From positions 372,001 through 436,000 of the forward strand of contig NZ_JACDUU010000002.1 in the NCBI RefSeq assembly GCF_013760845.1: a stretch of DNA of 64,000 nucleotides. Direction: 5' to 3'. The first letter of the stretch is position 1; every line of letters starts with the position of its first letter. This document shows positions 45,649 through 54,346 of the stretch, one piece after another. This DNA is from [Anoxybacillus] calidus. GTDB lineage: Bacteria > Bacillota > Bacilli > Bacillales > Anoxybacillaceae. A program made the translations under genes and the position numbers. The notes beneath the pieces are model-generated. The model was not told the origin of the DNA, searched no databases, and worked only from the letters and a program-made list of their open reading frames with translations.

Positions 45649-47961
45649 ATGGATAAAAAAGAATTACAACTAGAGCAAAAAAAATTAGATGAGACCATTC
45701 AACGGATAGAAGATCAAACATATTACATATGGGAGCTTCTTGAAAGAAAGAATACGTTATTGAAAGAGAGAGCGAATTTAGCAGGAGATGAAATAGCATA
45801 TCGAAGAGGTATTAAGGATCAAGAATTATTAAAGAAGGCGAAAGAAGAACCTTACTTTGGACGTTTTGATATTGTTTCAGATGAAGAAGGAGAAGAAACC
45901 TTTTATATTGGAAAGCAAGGGGTAAGAGACAAGGATGAAAACCTCATTGTCGTGGACTGGCGAATGCCGATGGCCTCTGTTTATTATAACTTTACTCCTG
46001 GACAATCTAGGCAATCATATACTGTAGAGGATGAAAAGACAAGGCGTAAAACAAAAATAACTGTAGATGTTGTAAGAAAAAGAGAGTTTACAATTAAAAA
46101 TAAGAAAATAAAAAAGATCGTTCAACAAGTTGCTGAACCGAATAGTAGCCAGAATGTGACATTTACAGAAACGGGTGAAGAGCTGACAATCACTGACGAT
46201 TTTTTAAGAGAGATATTAGAACAAAGTGAGACAACAGGATATCTTAAGGAAATTATCGCTACGATTCAAAAAGAACAAGATAAGGCTATTAGACAACCGA
46301 TTGATCGTAATGTGATTATTCAAGGGGTTGCAGGTTCGGGGAAATCTTCCATAGCGCTCCATCGTCTGTCATTTTTGTTGTTCAACAATAAACATATCAA
46401 ACCTGAAAATGTGTTAATTTTAGGACCGTCCAAATTGTTTATTAGTTCCTTTAAAGGATTGCTTCCGGAATTAAACTTGGAAGGAATTCAACAAATGACT
46501 TTTCAACAGTTATCTTTAAATATTTTAGAGACTATTTTAAAAGATAAGGTCGATTTATCATACAATTGGTATTTTGAAAACGTTTTATTTACTAGAGATT
46601 CAGATGATGAACGGAAAAGGATAGAGTTTAAAGGTTCTGAATCATTGGCTCTTTTGTTAGATATTTTTGTTGAAGAAATGAAGGATCAATATGAAAATCG
46701 GATTCAACCTATAACGATTTTTGATGAGCGTTTAGATAAAGAAAAATTAAAGAAAATATTTGATGGGTACAACTATTTACCTTTTGGAAAAAAAGTAGAA
46801 CGCTTTCTACAACATGTAGAAAATCATTTCAAAAATGTAATGGAAAACAAAATCGATGAAATTACAAAACAATACGATTTTATCGTATACACGTTCTTAA
46901 AAAATGGCGGTTTAACACAAAACGAATACAATCAGTTAACTGAACAAATGAAATCTATATATCAATATAAAGTTCGTCAGCTACAAAAGCAATTTAAAGA
47001 AACATTTTCTCTTTGGAAAGAGAAAATGACGCTGCCAGATCCAGTGTCGATTTATAAACAAGTACTTTCTTTTGAAGTGTTGGCTGCGTTTCAACATGAA
47101 GTTGGTTCAGATATTCCTAATTTATTTAAAAACTATACGTTGGAAAAAATAACATACTTCGATTTACCTCCACTGTTGTATATTTATTTGTTGCTATATG
47201 ATAGACCGATTCAATATGCTCACATTGTCGTTGATGAAGCGCAAGATTTTAGCTATTTACATTTTGCTGTTCTGAATAAAATCACGAAAACGATGACAAT
47301 CCTTGGGGATAAAGATCAGTCTATTTATATGGGGTACGGTCAATATGATTGGGACGAATTAATGGATTCTCTTTTTGAACGAGATCGGGATACCATTTTA
47401 ACATTAGAAACTAGCTATCGTTCTACCAAGGAAATTATTGAAGTGGCTAATACAGTATTAACCAATCAGTACGGTACGTCACATCAACCGATAACACCGA
47501 TAAATAGAAATGGGGCCGCTGTTCAGTTTGTTGAAGTCAAGTCAGGACAAGACTTAATTGACAATATTGTCTCAACCATTAAAGAATGGAAGAAACGATA
47601 TAAAAGAATTGCCATTATTCATAAAGATGAACAGAAGGCGATGAAGTTAGCCCAATACTTAAAACAAGAGTATAAAAGTGATGTTGTGTATATTAGTCCA
47701 GATCAAGAGGTTGCTAAACAATCCATCTCAGTCCTTACATCTTACTATAGTAAAGGAATGGAGTTTGATGCAGTAATATTAGTCAATATAAATGAAGAAA
47801 GTTTTCCAAAAGATGATTTACATGCTAGATTACTATATGTTCTAGTTACTCGTGCCCAACAAGAATTAAGAGTGTTTTATCAAAATACTCCTTCTCCGTT
47901 GTTAGAAGGGCTAATTCAGTCGGCACCAAAGGTAGTATCGAAATTTGATGATATTTTATAA
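45649..47961 (+). CDS. HelD-like UvrD-family helicase/ATPase
   Basis: The 770-aa protein is a superfamily-1 helicase of the HelD type: an N-terminal coiled-coil region (about 1-55), a beta-rich segment (FDIVSDEEGEETFYIGKQGV), Walker A GVAGSGKSS near residue 227, Walker B VVDEAQDF near 530, and late motifs GDKDQSIY, ETSYRSTKEI and YVLVTRAQ. HelD removes stalled RNA polymerase; many Bacillaceae carry extra copies. A GGGGGAA site precedes the ATG. Context in a defence-rich region may mean a role in resisting transcription-blocking agents, which is speculation. Confidence 0.88.
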   Translation: MDKKELQLEQKKLDETIQRIEDQTYYIWELLERKNTLLKERANLAGDEIAYRRGIKDQELLKKAKEEPYFGRFDIVSDEEGEETFYIGKQGVRDKDENLIVVDWRMPMASVYYNFTPGQSRQSYTVEDEKTRRKTKITVDVVRKREFTIKNKKIKKIVQQVAEPNSSQNVTFTETGEELTITDDFLREILEQSETTGYLKEIIATIQKEQDKAIRQPIDRNVIIQGVAGSGKSSIALHRLSFLLFNNKHIKPENVLILGPSKLFISSFKGLLPELNLEGIQQMTFQQLSLNILETILKDKVDLSYNWYFENVLFTRDSDDERKRIEFKGSESLALLLDIFVEEMKDQYENRIQPITIFDERLDKEKLKKIFDGYNYLPFGKKVERFLQHVENHFKNVMENKIDEITKQYDFIVYTFLKNGGLTQNEYNQLTEQMKSIYQYKVRQLQKQFKETFSLWKEKMTLPDPVSIYKQVLSFEVLAAFQHEVGSDIPNLFKNYTLEKITYFDLPPLLYIYLLLYDRPIQYAHIVVDEAQDFSYLHFAVLNKITKTMTILGDKDQSIYMGYGQYDWDELMDSLFERDRDTILTLETSYRSTKEIIEVANTVLTNQYGTSHQPITPINRNGAAVQFVEVKSGQDLIDNIVSTIKEWKKRYKRIAIIHKDEQKAMKLAQYLKQEYKSDVVYISPDQEVAKQSISVLTSYYSKGMEFDAVILVNINEESFPKDDLHARLLYVLVTRAQQELRVFYQNTPSPLLEGLIQSAPKVVSKFDDIL

Positions 47962-47969
47962 ATATGAAC

Positions 47970-48979
47970 GTGTTGCAAAACGCATAGTGAATGCATAAAT
48001 GTACACAAAAAATCCACCCGTCTTGGAAATTATATACAGTGACCTAAAAAACACATTTCCAAGGGGTGGACACTATCATGATTTCCAATTTTGTTATCGA
48101 ACATGCAATGAATAGCGAAATGGATCCTCTTTTACGAGCTTTATTTCAATACATCGACCAACTTTCTTTACCAGAAACACCTTATGTGACAGGACGACCA
48201 CCGATTCCGAAAAAATCATTGTTAAAATGTTTCTTTTTAAAAACCTATTTTTCCATTGATTCTTTACGTCAGTTAGTTGACACACTGAATCGCTTTGGCT
48301 ACTTCCGGCGTATTTGTGGACTTAAAGAGGTTCCACATCTTTCTACGTTTTCACGTGCAGGTAAGTGGTTTCGAGAACAAGGATTTTCCGCTTTTAATGC
48401 TCAACTTCTCAAAGATTTAGGCGTTCGATATCCAAAAATCGTCATGATCGACAGTACAGCGCTCCGAAGCAGTCTTTATGATTCTCAAGCGAGATGGGGA
48501 ATTTCCACTCGGTATAACTGGTTTAAAGGTTATAAATGACATCTTTGTACAACGGCAGAGGGAGTCATTTTATCCCATGTCTTCACGACTGCGAATCGAA
48601 ATGATGCAGCCGTTGCGCTTGAATTATTTCCATCTTTAAAGGAATGGGAGATTGAGTTTGCCCTTGGAGATGCTGCCTATGACAGTGAAAAAGTCCGTCA
48701 AATGGCGGAACAAACAGGGATCTTTTTCGTTTCACCGATTAATCCTCGAAATGGTGATGAACGAAAAGATGCCTACGGCCGGGTGATTCCTTCGTTTTTG
48801 AAAACAGAATTCGGAAAGTGGTTGTTTCGTTTCCGTAACTCGATTGAGCAGACATTCAATCAATTAAAGAATGATGGACTAGAACAGCCACGTTGGTATG
48901 GGTTTAATCGCTATTTACTGCATGTACAATTATGCATTCTTATGCACAATTTTGAGTTTTTACTCTAGTTTTGCAACAC
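47970..48979 (+). mobile_element. DDE-type IS, copy 2, nearly intact
   Basis: The element is bounded by GTGTTGCAAAAC (47970-47981) and its exact reverse complement (48968-48979), with similarity extending a further 30 bases inward. About 1,010 bp in length with one transposase gene. It is the best-preserved of three copies in the window (others at 30,967 and 41,826). Confidence 0.88.
48078..48968 (+). pseudogene. IS4/IS5-like DDE transposase with one nonsense codon
   Basis: From the ATG at 48,078 (AAGGGGTGG upstream) the frame runs through TGRPPIPKKSLLKCFFLK, IDSTALRSSLYDSQARWG and WFKGYK, then meets TGA at about 48,537; the same frame continues with HLCTTAEGVILSHVFTTANR, LGDAAYDSE and the final SIEQTFNQLKNDGL segment to the stop at 48,968. 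A single change (probably TTA to TGA) therefore inactivates an otherwise whole 296-codon gene. The DDE triad region (D in MIDST, D in LGDAAYD, E in SIEQTFNQ) is intact. Confidence 0.85.
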
Positions 48980-49026
48980 CATCAATATGAAAAGCAGAAA
49001 ATGATTGTAAGAATTAGAAACTCTAA

Positions 49027-49105
49027 ACAGAAGCTTTTTGCGCTTCTGTTTTTTCTTTTTATAACACCATTCGACAACATTTTCTTACAAAATTAGCTAA
49101 AATAA
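49027..49105 (+). repeat. shared intergenic repeat, copy 2, with terminator
   Basis: ACAGAAGC (49027-49034) and GCTTCTGT (49042-49049) plus T-run form a terminator; TTCGACAACATTTTC and TTAGCTA text follows, as at 39,306-39,380. A TATAAT at about 49,108 could be the -10 of the downstream operon. Confidence 0.7.
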
Positions 49106-49184
49106 GTATAATAAAACTTCGCTTAATTTTTAGAAGAACATTAATAGACTAGTTACGAGAAAGAATGGAAGGGGAAATAAAACA

Positions 49185-49700
49185 ATGGGCGTACTTTGCA
49201 AGGCCGATTATTATTATGGAGCATTACTCTCTGTACTCATTAACGGTGGTTTGGCGCCGGCATTATTTGAAAAAGAGAGTGAAAGTCGTCAAATTTATAA
49301 AGTATCGACCAATAATGATGATTACATGATTTATACGAAATATCACACTTCACCAACAGGATCAAAAGATTTTACATGGTCATTTACGTTTTCAGATCGC
49401 GAGCTCGTAGAGATTAATAAATTAAAAGATGAGAATAAAGACAAGACACTCGTTTTTGCATTTATATGCAGTCAAAAGCAACTAAGCGATTACAATCAAG
49501 AAATTGCTGTCGTGTACTGGGACGAATTCACGGAATGTATCGATATGAACAAAAAAGACTATCGGGGAACCGCGCGCCTTTCTGTCAAATTGATGAAAGG
49601 GGCCAAAGCGTTGCGAATTTATGGCAGCAAAAGAGCTGACGTCCTGGATGGAAAAGATAACACAATTAAAATAGAAAGAAATCGGTTAAGTAGTTTGTAG
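49185..49700 (+). CDS. hypothetical protein, first gene of three-gene accessory operon
   Basis: This 171-aa protein has no recognised motif. Text such as YKVSTNNDDYMIYTKYHTSP and WSFTFSDRELVEINKLKDEN suggests an alpha/beta fold. An AAGGGG site precedes the ATG. It lies 44 bases before the second gene of the set and shares its upstream repeat block with the CoiA-like gene at 39,447, hinting at common regulation or ancestry of the two units. Confidence 0.65.
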   Translation: MGVLCKADYYYGALLSVLINGGLAPALFEKESESRQIYKVSTNNDDYMIYTKYHTSPTGSKDFTWSFTFSDRELVEINKLKDENKDKTLVFAFICSQKQLSDYNQEIAVVYWDEFTECIDMNKKDYRGTARLSVKLMKGAKALRIYGSKRADVLDGKDNTIKIERNRLSSL

Positions 49701-49744
49701 TATGAGATTGGGACCATTTAGAAAGTACAGGGAGAGGAATAAAC

Positions 49745-50362
49745 ATGTTTTCTATTAAACAGGAAATGAAAAAATTAGCACAAAAACATCCATTCTTTTC
49801 TTCAAAAGAAGCTTTTAAAAATTCATTCAAACATCAGCTTCAAGAAAAGTTTCGCGTGATTGAAAACAAGGATTTTCATGGATGTGTAGTCGATCTTTGG
49901 GTAGAAGATCCGAATTCTGAGCAACAACATGCGATATATTTAATGAATAAACTCGCCGGACTAACAATTAAGCAAGAAAATCAATTCATAGAATTAAAAC
50001 ATCACGGTGCAGAAGATTGTGGCCGCTATGATTTTCTTAAACAAGTCGAGAAACTTGAAAAGATTACCATAGGCCGGTACAATATCAACGGAATTGCAAT
50101 ATTATTAACGAATGACCATTTATATTGGAATCCGCCAACCAAATCACATACTGTTGACAGCTATTTTCGAATTCATGAAAACCGCGTTTTGACTGGAGAA
50201 TTGAAATGGCTGGAACATGCTTCAGCCGGAACGATAAAAGACCGTGAAAATCCGATCGTTATTAAAGGAACTTATAAATTACAATGGCAACATTATTCAA
50301 CTGTTAGTAATGAAAAACATGGAGAGTTTTGTTACTTAGCCGTTCATGTAGGAGTTGATTGA
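49745..50362 (+). CDS. putative PD-(D/E)XK nuclease-like protein, second gene
   Basis: The 205-aa protein contains D50 (CVVDLWVED) and E83-L-K85 (FIELKHH), spaced as in a PD-(D/E)XK nuclease core, followed by GRYDFLKQVEKLE and IAILLTNDHLYWN. This arrangement recalls small restriction-type nucleases but the family is not one I can name. A GGGAGAGGAAT site lies before the ATG. Its stop overlaps the start of the third gene (TGATG), indicating translational coupling. Confidence 0.6.
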   Translation: MFSIKQEMKKLAQKHPFFSSKEAFKNSFKHQLQEKFRVIENKDFHGCVVDLWVEDPNSEQQHAIYLMNKLAGLTIKQENQFIELKHHGAEDCGRYDFLKQVEKLEKITIGRYNINGIAILLTNDHLYWNPPTKSHTVDSYFRIHENRVLTGELKWLEHASAGTIKDRENPIVIKGTYKLQWQHYSTVSNEKHGEFCYLAVHVGVD

Positions 50363-50853
50363 TGATGAAAACAGACATCGGAGAATACATAGTCGGTGGT
50401 TATTTAAAAGTGATTAAGCAATGCGACTTTGTCGATTATAACGTCCGTATTCCAGGAGGCGGGCTGAAAGGATTGAGTGAACTCGATGTTGTCGGATTAG
50501 ATTTTAAAACAAAAACAGCGTATTTATGTGAAGTGACAACACATATACGTGGTCTGCTTTATGGCAATAATCAAATGACGGTCGAGAAAATTAAACAAAA
50601 ACACGAGGTACAAAAGGAGTATGCCGAATTATTATTAAAAGACTTTCCGAATCGTGTTTACATGTTTTGGTCACCTTATGTGCCAGAAGGATATATCACT
50701 TCAGAGTTGGGAAAGATCGAGACGCTTCAATTAGTGATTAATAAAGATTATACTCGCTGTATTGAAGAGATGAGAGAGTTTGCGGCTAAAAATACTAATG
50801 ATTTAGGGAACCCTTTCTTAAGAGTACTTCAAATTCTCGAACATTTAAGATAA
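50362..50853 (+). CDS. putative restriction-fold protein, third gene
   Basis: A 163-aa protein begins at the ATG at 50,362, overlapping the previous stop, with AGGAG seven bases upstream. It has E40-x-D42 (LSELDVVGLD) and CEVTTH at 56-61, a likely variant PD-(D/E)XK core in which the usual lysine is replaced. Later YMFWSPYVPEGYIT is conserved-looking. Together with the two upstream genes it may form a small nuclease-based defence unit; no methyltransferase is in the set. Confidence 0.55.
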   Translation: MMKTDIGEYIVGGYLKVIKQCDFVDYNVRIPGGGLKGLSELDVVGLDFKTKTAYLCEVTTHIRGLLYGNNQMTVEKIKQKHEVQKEYAELLLKDFPNRVYMFWSPYVPEGYITSELGKIETLQLVINKDYTRCIEEMREFAAKNTNDLGNPFLRVLQILEHLR

Positions 50854-51252
50854 AAACGTGTAAAAAAACTAAACAAAATACCTGTTACCTCCAAGTTTCA
50901 TTTTCGCTATTCGGACATTCAGGAGGTGACAGGCGGCTTTTATGTTCAAATTATTGTAAATAGTCGTCTAATAACCCTACATATATTCCCTTAACATTCA
51001 TGGCAAATTTGATTACTTTCATTTGTTGATCTGTAGTAAGTTGTTTAAATCGTTTAACATGTTTAAAAAAGGTAGTCAGGAAATTTTCGCTTTTCTTCTG
51101 TTAGTTTCTAGGGATGATTTTGGAGGAGTCCAGCTCGTTCGTATAGAAAATGTGTTACTATTGCTCTGAGTGATAAATCACTAATCTAGTTTATTGTTTT
51201 TTCAGTCGTAATTTTATTAGAGGAGAACAAACGGGGAGGGGAAACATTAAAT
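50854..51252. other. intergenic stretch with hairpin and a minus-strand relic
   Basis: CCTGT-T-ACCTCC (about 50,881-50,892) pairs with GGAGGT-G-ACAGG (about 50,921-50,932) around a long loop and may end the three-gene operon. On the minus strand 50,951-51,080 reads KQLTTDQQMKVIKFAMNVKG followed by IYVGLLDDYLQ and stop, a probable C-terminal relic of unknown family. Confidence 0.4.
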
Positions 51253-52047
51253 ATGAATCTTTCCTTTTTCTATCCACTTCTTCTTTTATTCTTGTTTGCC
51301 TTATTTATTAAATGGATAAAATCGAAAGAGTCTAAATGGATTGGCTCAATAGGGGAATATCGAGTTCGCAAGGAGATTGAAAAATTAGAGAAATCTTCGC
51401 CTGGTATGTACAAGGCTTTTCATGACCTTTACATTCCGAAGATGGACGGCTCTTCTTCGCAAATCGATCATATCATTCTGTCTGAACAAGGTCTGTTTGT
51501 TATTGAAACGAAGAATTATAGCGGTTGGATTTTTGGAGATGAAGCATCAAAATATTGGACTCAAGTGATTTACAAACGAAAAGAAAAGTTTTTAAACCCG
51601 ATTTGGCAGAACAAGGGCCATATAAAAGCTTTAAAGGAATGGCTGGGAGGAGAGTTTGTGCATATTCCTATTTACTCTATCGTTGTATTTATGCCGCGAG
51701 CTAAATTGAAATCGGGCATTCATTTCACCCAATCCCACGTCATTTACCCTAAACAGTTGAAACAAATACTTGAGCAATATCGAACAAAAGTGATCGATAA
51801 TGAAAGAAAACAATATTTAGCTCAAAAATTAAAGGCACTGCTTGTTAAGGATAAACAACAAGAAAAAGACATGAAAAAACAGCACATTCAATCGATTCAA
51901 AAGAAACAAAAGCATATAAAAGAACATGTACAACAAAATCGCTGTCCCAAGTGCGGAAGTACTCTTGTTTTGAAAAAAGGAAAATATGGAAGTTTTAAAG
52001 GTTGTAGTAACTATCCAAAATGTAGGTTTACGCAAAATGTTTCTTGA
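51253..52047 (+). CDS. NERD-domain nuclease-related membrane protein with zinc finger
   Basis: The 264-aa protein has an N-terminal transmembrane helix (about 3-21), a NERD (nuclease-related) domain with E35, D72 (SQIDHIIL) and E85-T-K87 (VIETKNYSG), then a lysine/glutamine-rich helical linker (about 195-235) and a topoisomerase-type zinc finger (CPKCGSTLVL...CSNYPKC) at the end. NERD proteins are thought to act on DNA or RNA; membrane anchoring and the zinc finger suggest action on incoming DNA, which is inference. A GGGGAGGGG site precedes the ATG. Confidence 0.85.
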   Translation: MNLSFFYPLLLLFLFALFIKWIKSKESKWIGSIGEYRVRKEIEKLEKSSPGMYKAFHDLYIPKMDGSSSQIDHIILSEQGLFVIETKNYSGWIFGDEASKYWTQVIYKRKEKFLNPIWQNKGHIKALKEWLGGEFVHIPIYSIVVFMPRAKLKSGIHFTQSHVIYPKQLKQILEQYRTKVIDNERKQYLAQKLKALLVKDKQQEKDMKKQHIQSIQKKQKHIKEHVQQNRCPKCGSTLVLKKGKYGSFKGCSNYPKCRFTQNVS

Positions 52048-52354
52048 ACATGCATATTCCCTTGGAGCTTTGAAGATCCAAGGGATTGTTGCCATTTATG
52101 TATCAAGATTTCATCTTTTCTATTAATCTAGTTCACGAACCGTAAAATATTGCACATGACTTGTGCATATTACTAAATCTCCACCTATTATTCAAATTTT
52201 CTTCTCTAATTGGAATGCGTGCGCTGGCACCTGTCGAAAACATTAGAAGATTGTATGTTCAATTAAGGAACAACTGTCCTCTATTTTTTAAAACATGGAT
52301 TTTGTATAATATTTACAAAAAAAGATTAGGGAATCCAATTGGAGAGAGACGATT
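52048..52354. other. non-coding stretch
   Basis: No gene is supported. It holds a GCTGGCACCTGTCGAAAA sequence (about 52,222-52,240) of a type of short interspersed repeat seen again near 53,258 and 53,384. Confidence 0.4.
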
Positions 52355-53074
52355 ATGATTCATCTTTTCTTTCTTTTTATCATTGCGTTAATAGGGATGG
52401 CTTTACGCTATTTCATTTTAGGACAATTTGAATGGATACAATTTCTATATGCTAGTTTGTTTTTGCTTGCAGCATTTGCCATTGGGGTCATTGAAAAATG
52501 GCAACAAAGGAAAGACGCGACTTATGAACCGGTTCAACCCCATGATCATACATGGTATATAAAAATAATGGATCGATTCTCACCAAAACTGAAAGTTCTT
52601 TTTAAAGGAAATGAAAAGATAGGAGAGTATCACCGATTTTATAAGCGTAAATGGCACCATTGGTTGAGTGAGATTTTTTTAACCCCAAGTATGTATTTAC
52701 ATATGAAATTTACCTTTTATCACAACCATACGATAATAGTAGAAAAGCAAAACAAGAAAAAAGGTTTTGTAAATGATGTATGGAACATAGTGGAAGATGG
52801 CGATGTGATTGGGACGTTGCGAACCGATATTACGTGGAAAAACGCTGCTAAATTAAAAGAGGGGTTAATACTATCCATTCACGACAAAACGTTTTATTTT
52901 CGTTCCTTAAGTGTTCAATCGAAAGTAAATGTTTTGAAAGAAGACGAAGTCATTGCAACTGGAAAAAGGGCGTTGCACCGGTTTCAATATGAATTTGAAG
53001 TAGAAAAAGGATACGAACAAATCGAACCTTATTTGGTCATTACATATATTTTGTTTCATTATGTGTTTAAATGA
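52355..53074 (+). CDS. membrane protein with tubby/LURP-one-like C-terminal region
   Basis: The 239-aa protein has two N-terminal transmembrane helices (about 3-21 and 28-48) and a soluble part rich in regular beta strands and tryptophan (HTWYIKIMDRF, GTLRTDITWKNAAKL). This pattern resembles the tubby C-terminal-like (LURP-one) barrels that sit at membranes in Bacillus, but I cannot confirm the family. A TGGAGAGAG site precedes the ATG. It follows the NERD gene in the same direction after 307 bases. Confidence 0.5.
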   Translation: MIHLFFLFIIALIGMALRYFILGQFEWIQFLYASLFLLAAFAIGVIEKWQQRKDATYEPVQPHDHTWYIKIMDRFSPKLKVLFKGNEKIGEYHRFYKRKWHHWLSEIFLTPSMYLHMKFTFYHNHTIIVEKQNKKKGFVNDVWNIVEDGDVIGTLRTDITWKNAAKLKEGLILSIHDKTFYFRSLSVQSKVNVLKEDEVIATGKRALHRFQYEFEVEKGYEQIEPYLVITYILFHYVFK

Positions 53075-54346
53075 TCGGTTTAGGGCCATTTTGAATGGGG
53101 ATGAAAAAGGTTGAGTTCAAAGGAAAGGGAAACTCCTACGGATTGAGAAGTTCTCTTTTTTCGATGACATAAAAATCATCTCACTAATGGTTTCTGATAA
53201 ATATTTTTCTAAGAATGAATGTTGTTAACATAGTCCGACGAAATGTAATTGTATAAGTGCCTATCACCGCCCGAGTTTCGTCAAAGATTGATAGTATAGA
53301 AGTGAAGGAGAGTTGTGCTGTAATGACAGTCATCTCTCTTTCTTTATGCCTACATAGTGCCTCTTACTCTCATTTCAAACCATGCCTGGCACCACCCGAA
53401 AAATCTTGTTTCACAGAATTGTTCTGCAAGAAAAGGTAAAGCTTAAGTTTTACCTTTTTCCGATCTTTTAATTGATTCTTTAAATTGGTGTAATGTCACA
53501 CTCTGAACGTTATCAAAGTTCGACAAGATAAGAGAAAAGAGAACTGTAATGTCAGAGCCGCTATGCTTTATTTTCCCCATTGTGCGCTCCGCAAAGGCTG
53601 GGATTACCTGAATGTGTTTTAAATTCTTACATTAAAAGATTCAGCAGGGACATATGTTTCCGGACGAGGAGATTGCCCGCAGCTTGCGGGGAATGTGTCC
53701 AAGACTATAACGTCAACAATGGCCAACGAATCGCATTTTGCAAAAGGAAATCGAAGAGGAAACAGGCGTGACGTTTGGCAAATACGAAAAACACGTGTTT
53801 GCGAAGCTGGTCTATATCGATCAAGATACGGAAGAAGCTGTGCAAATGGACTATGATTTATCAGTCAAATTATATAGCTAAAATTTGTATAATCATCGAA
53901 ACAACTGAACATTGATGGAGGTGAATGTGGCTTTCTAATTGATTTTGAAATGAATTCTAATTCAGGTACAAAAATACCTGATGATGGCTTTTTTTCCAAA
54001 AGTAAATTTATGAACATTTCATGAAAAATTTTTGGATAAAATGTGACAGCCTTTCGTGTGAAAGGCTTTTTATTATGGTTTTTTCCATTATTTATGTATT
54101 TTTTTGGGGGATAAAGGCCTTTTGAATGGATGAAATGTATTTCGTCAAGTATTTACCTGCTTTTTTTGGGATTTTTCATTTTCTTCCTTTCTTTTTTTGT
54201 CACAATTAAATTTATAGGACATGTTAAAATCATTTCGATAGTGGTAATACTAAAAAATTTTTTACTGAATAAGTGGATATTTGTTTGTGCATTTTCTCAC
54301 AATTTTAAATTTTATTCCAAAAGATTTTATAAAGAGGTGAAATCGT
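53075..54346. other. long stretch without intact gene, decayed DNA
   Basis: This 1.3-kb stretch holds only relics and signals. Interspersed-repeat text (GTGCCTATCACCGCCCGA near 53,257; GCCTGGCACCACCCGAAAAA near 53,384) flanks a decayed segment. A plus-strand frame at 53,729-53,881 without start reads NRILQKEIEEETGVTFGKYE followed by KHVFAKLVYIDQDTEEAV and ends in DLSVKLYS; it is a C-terminal relic of an unknown gene. A terminator lies at 54,048-54,072. Composition shifts back toward core chromosome here, so this is the likely right edge of the accessory region. Confidence 0.5.
54048..54072 (+). terminator. terminator upstream of qox operon
   Basis: AGCCTTTC (54048-54055) and GAAAGGCT (54060-54067) form a tight stem with a T-rich tail. 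Confidence 0.75.

Noticed and set aside
53580-53771. 63-codon plus-strand frame
   Set aside because: Out of frame with the better relic text at 53,729-53,881 and with no start signal.
20000-54000. CRISPR array or large tandem repeat
   Set aside because: No regularly spaced repeats of 24-40 bases were seen anywhere in the accessory region.
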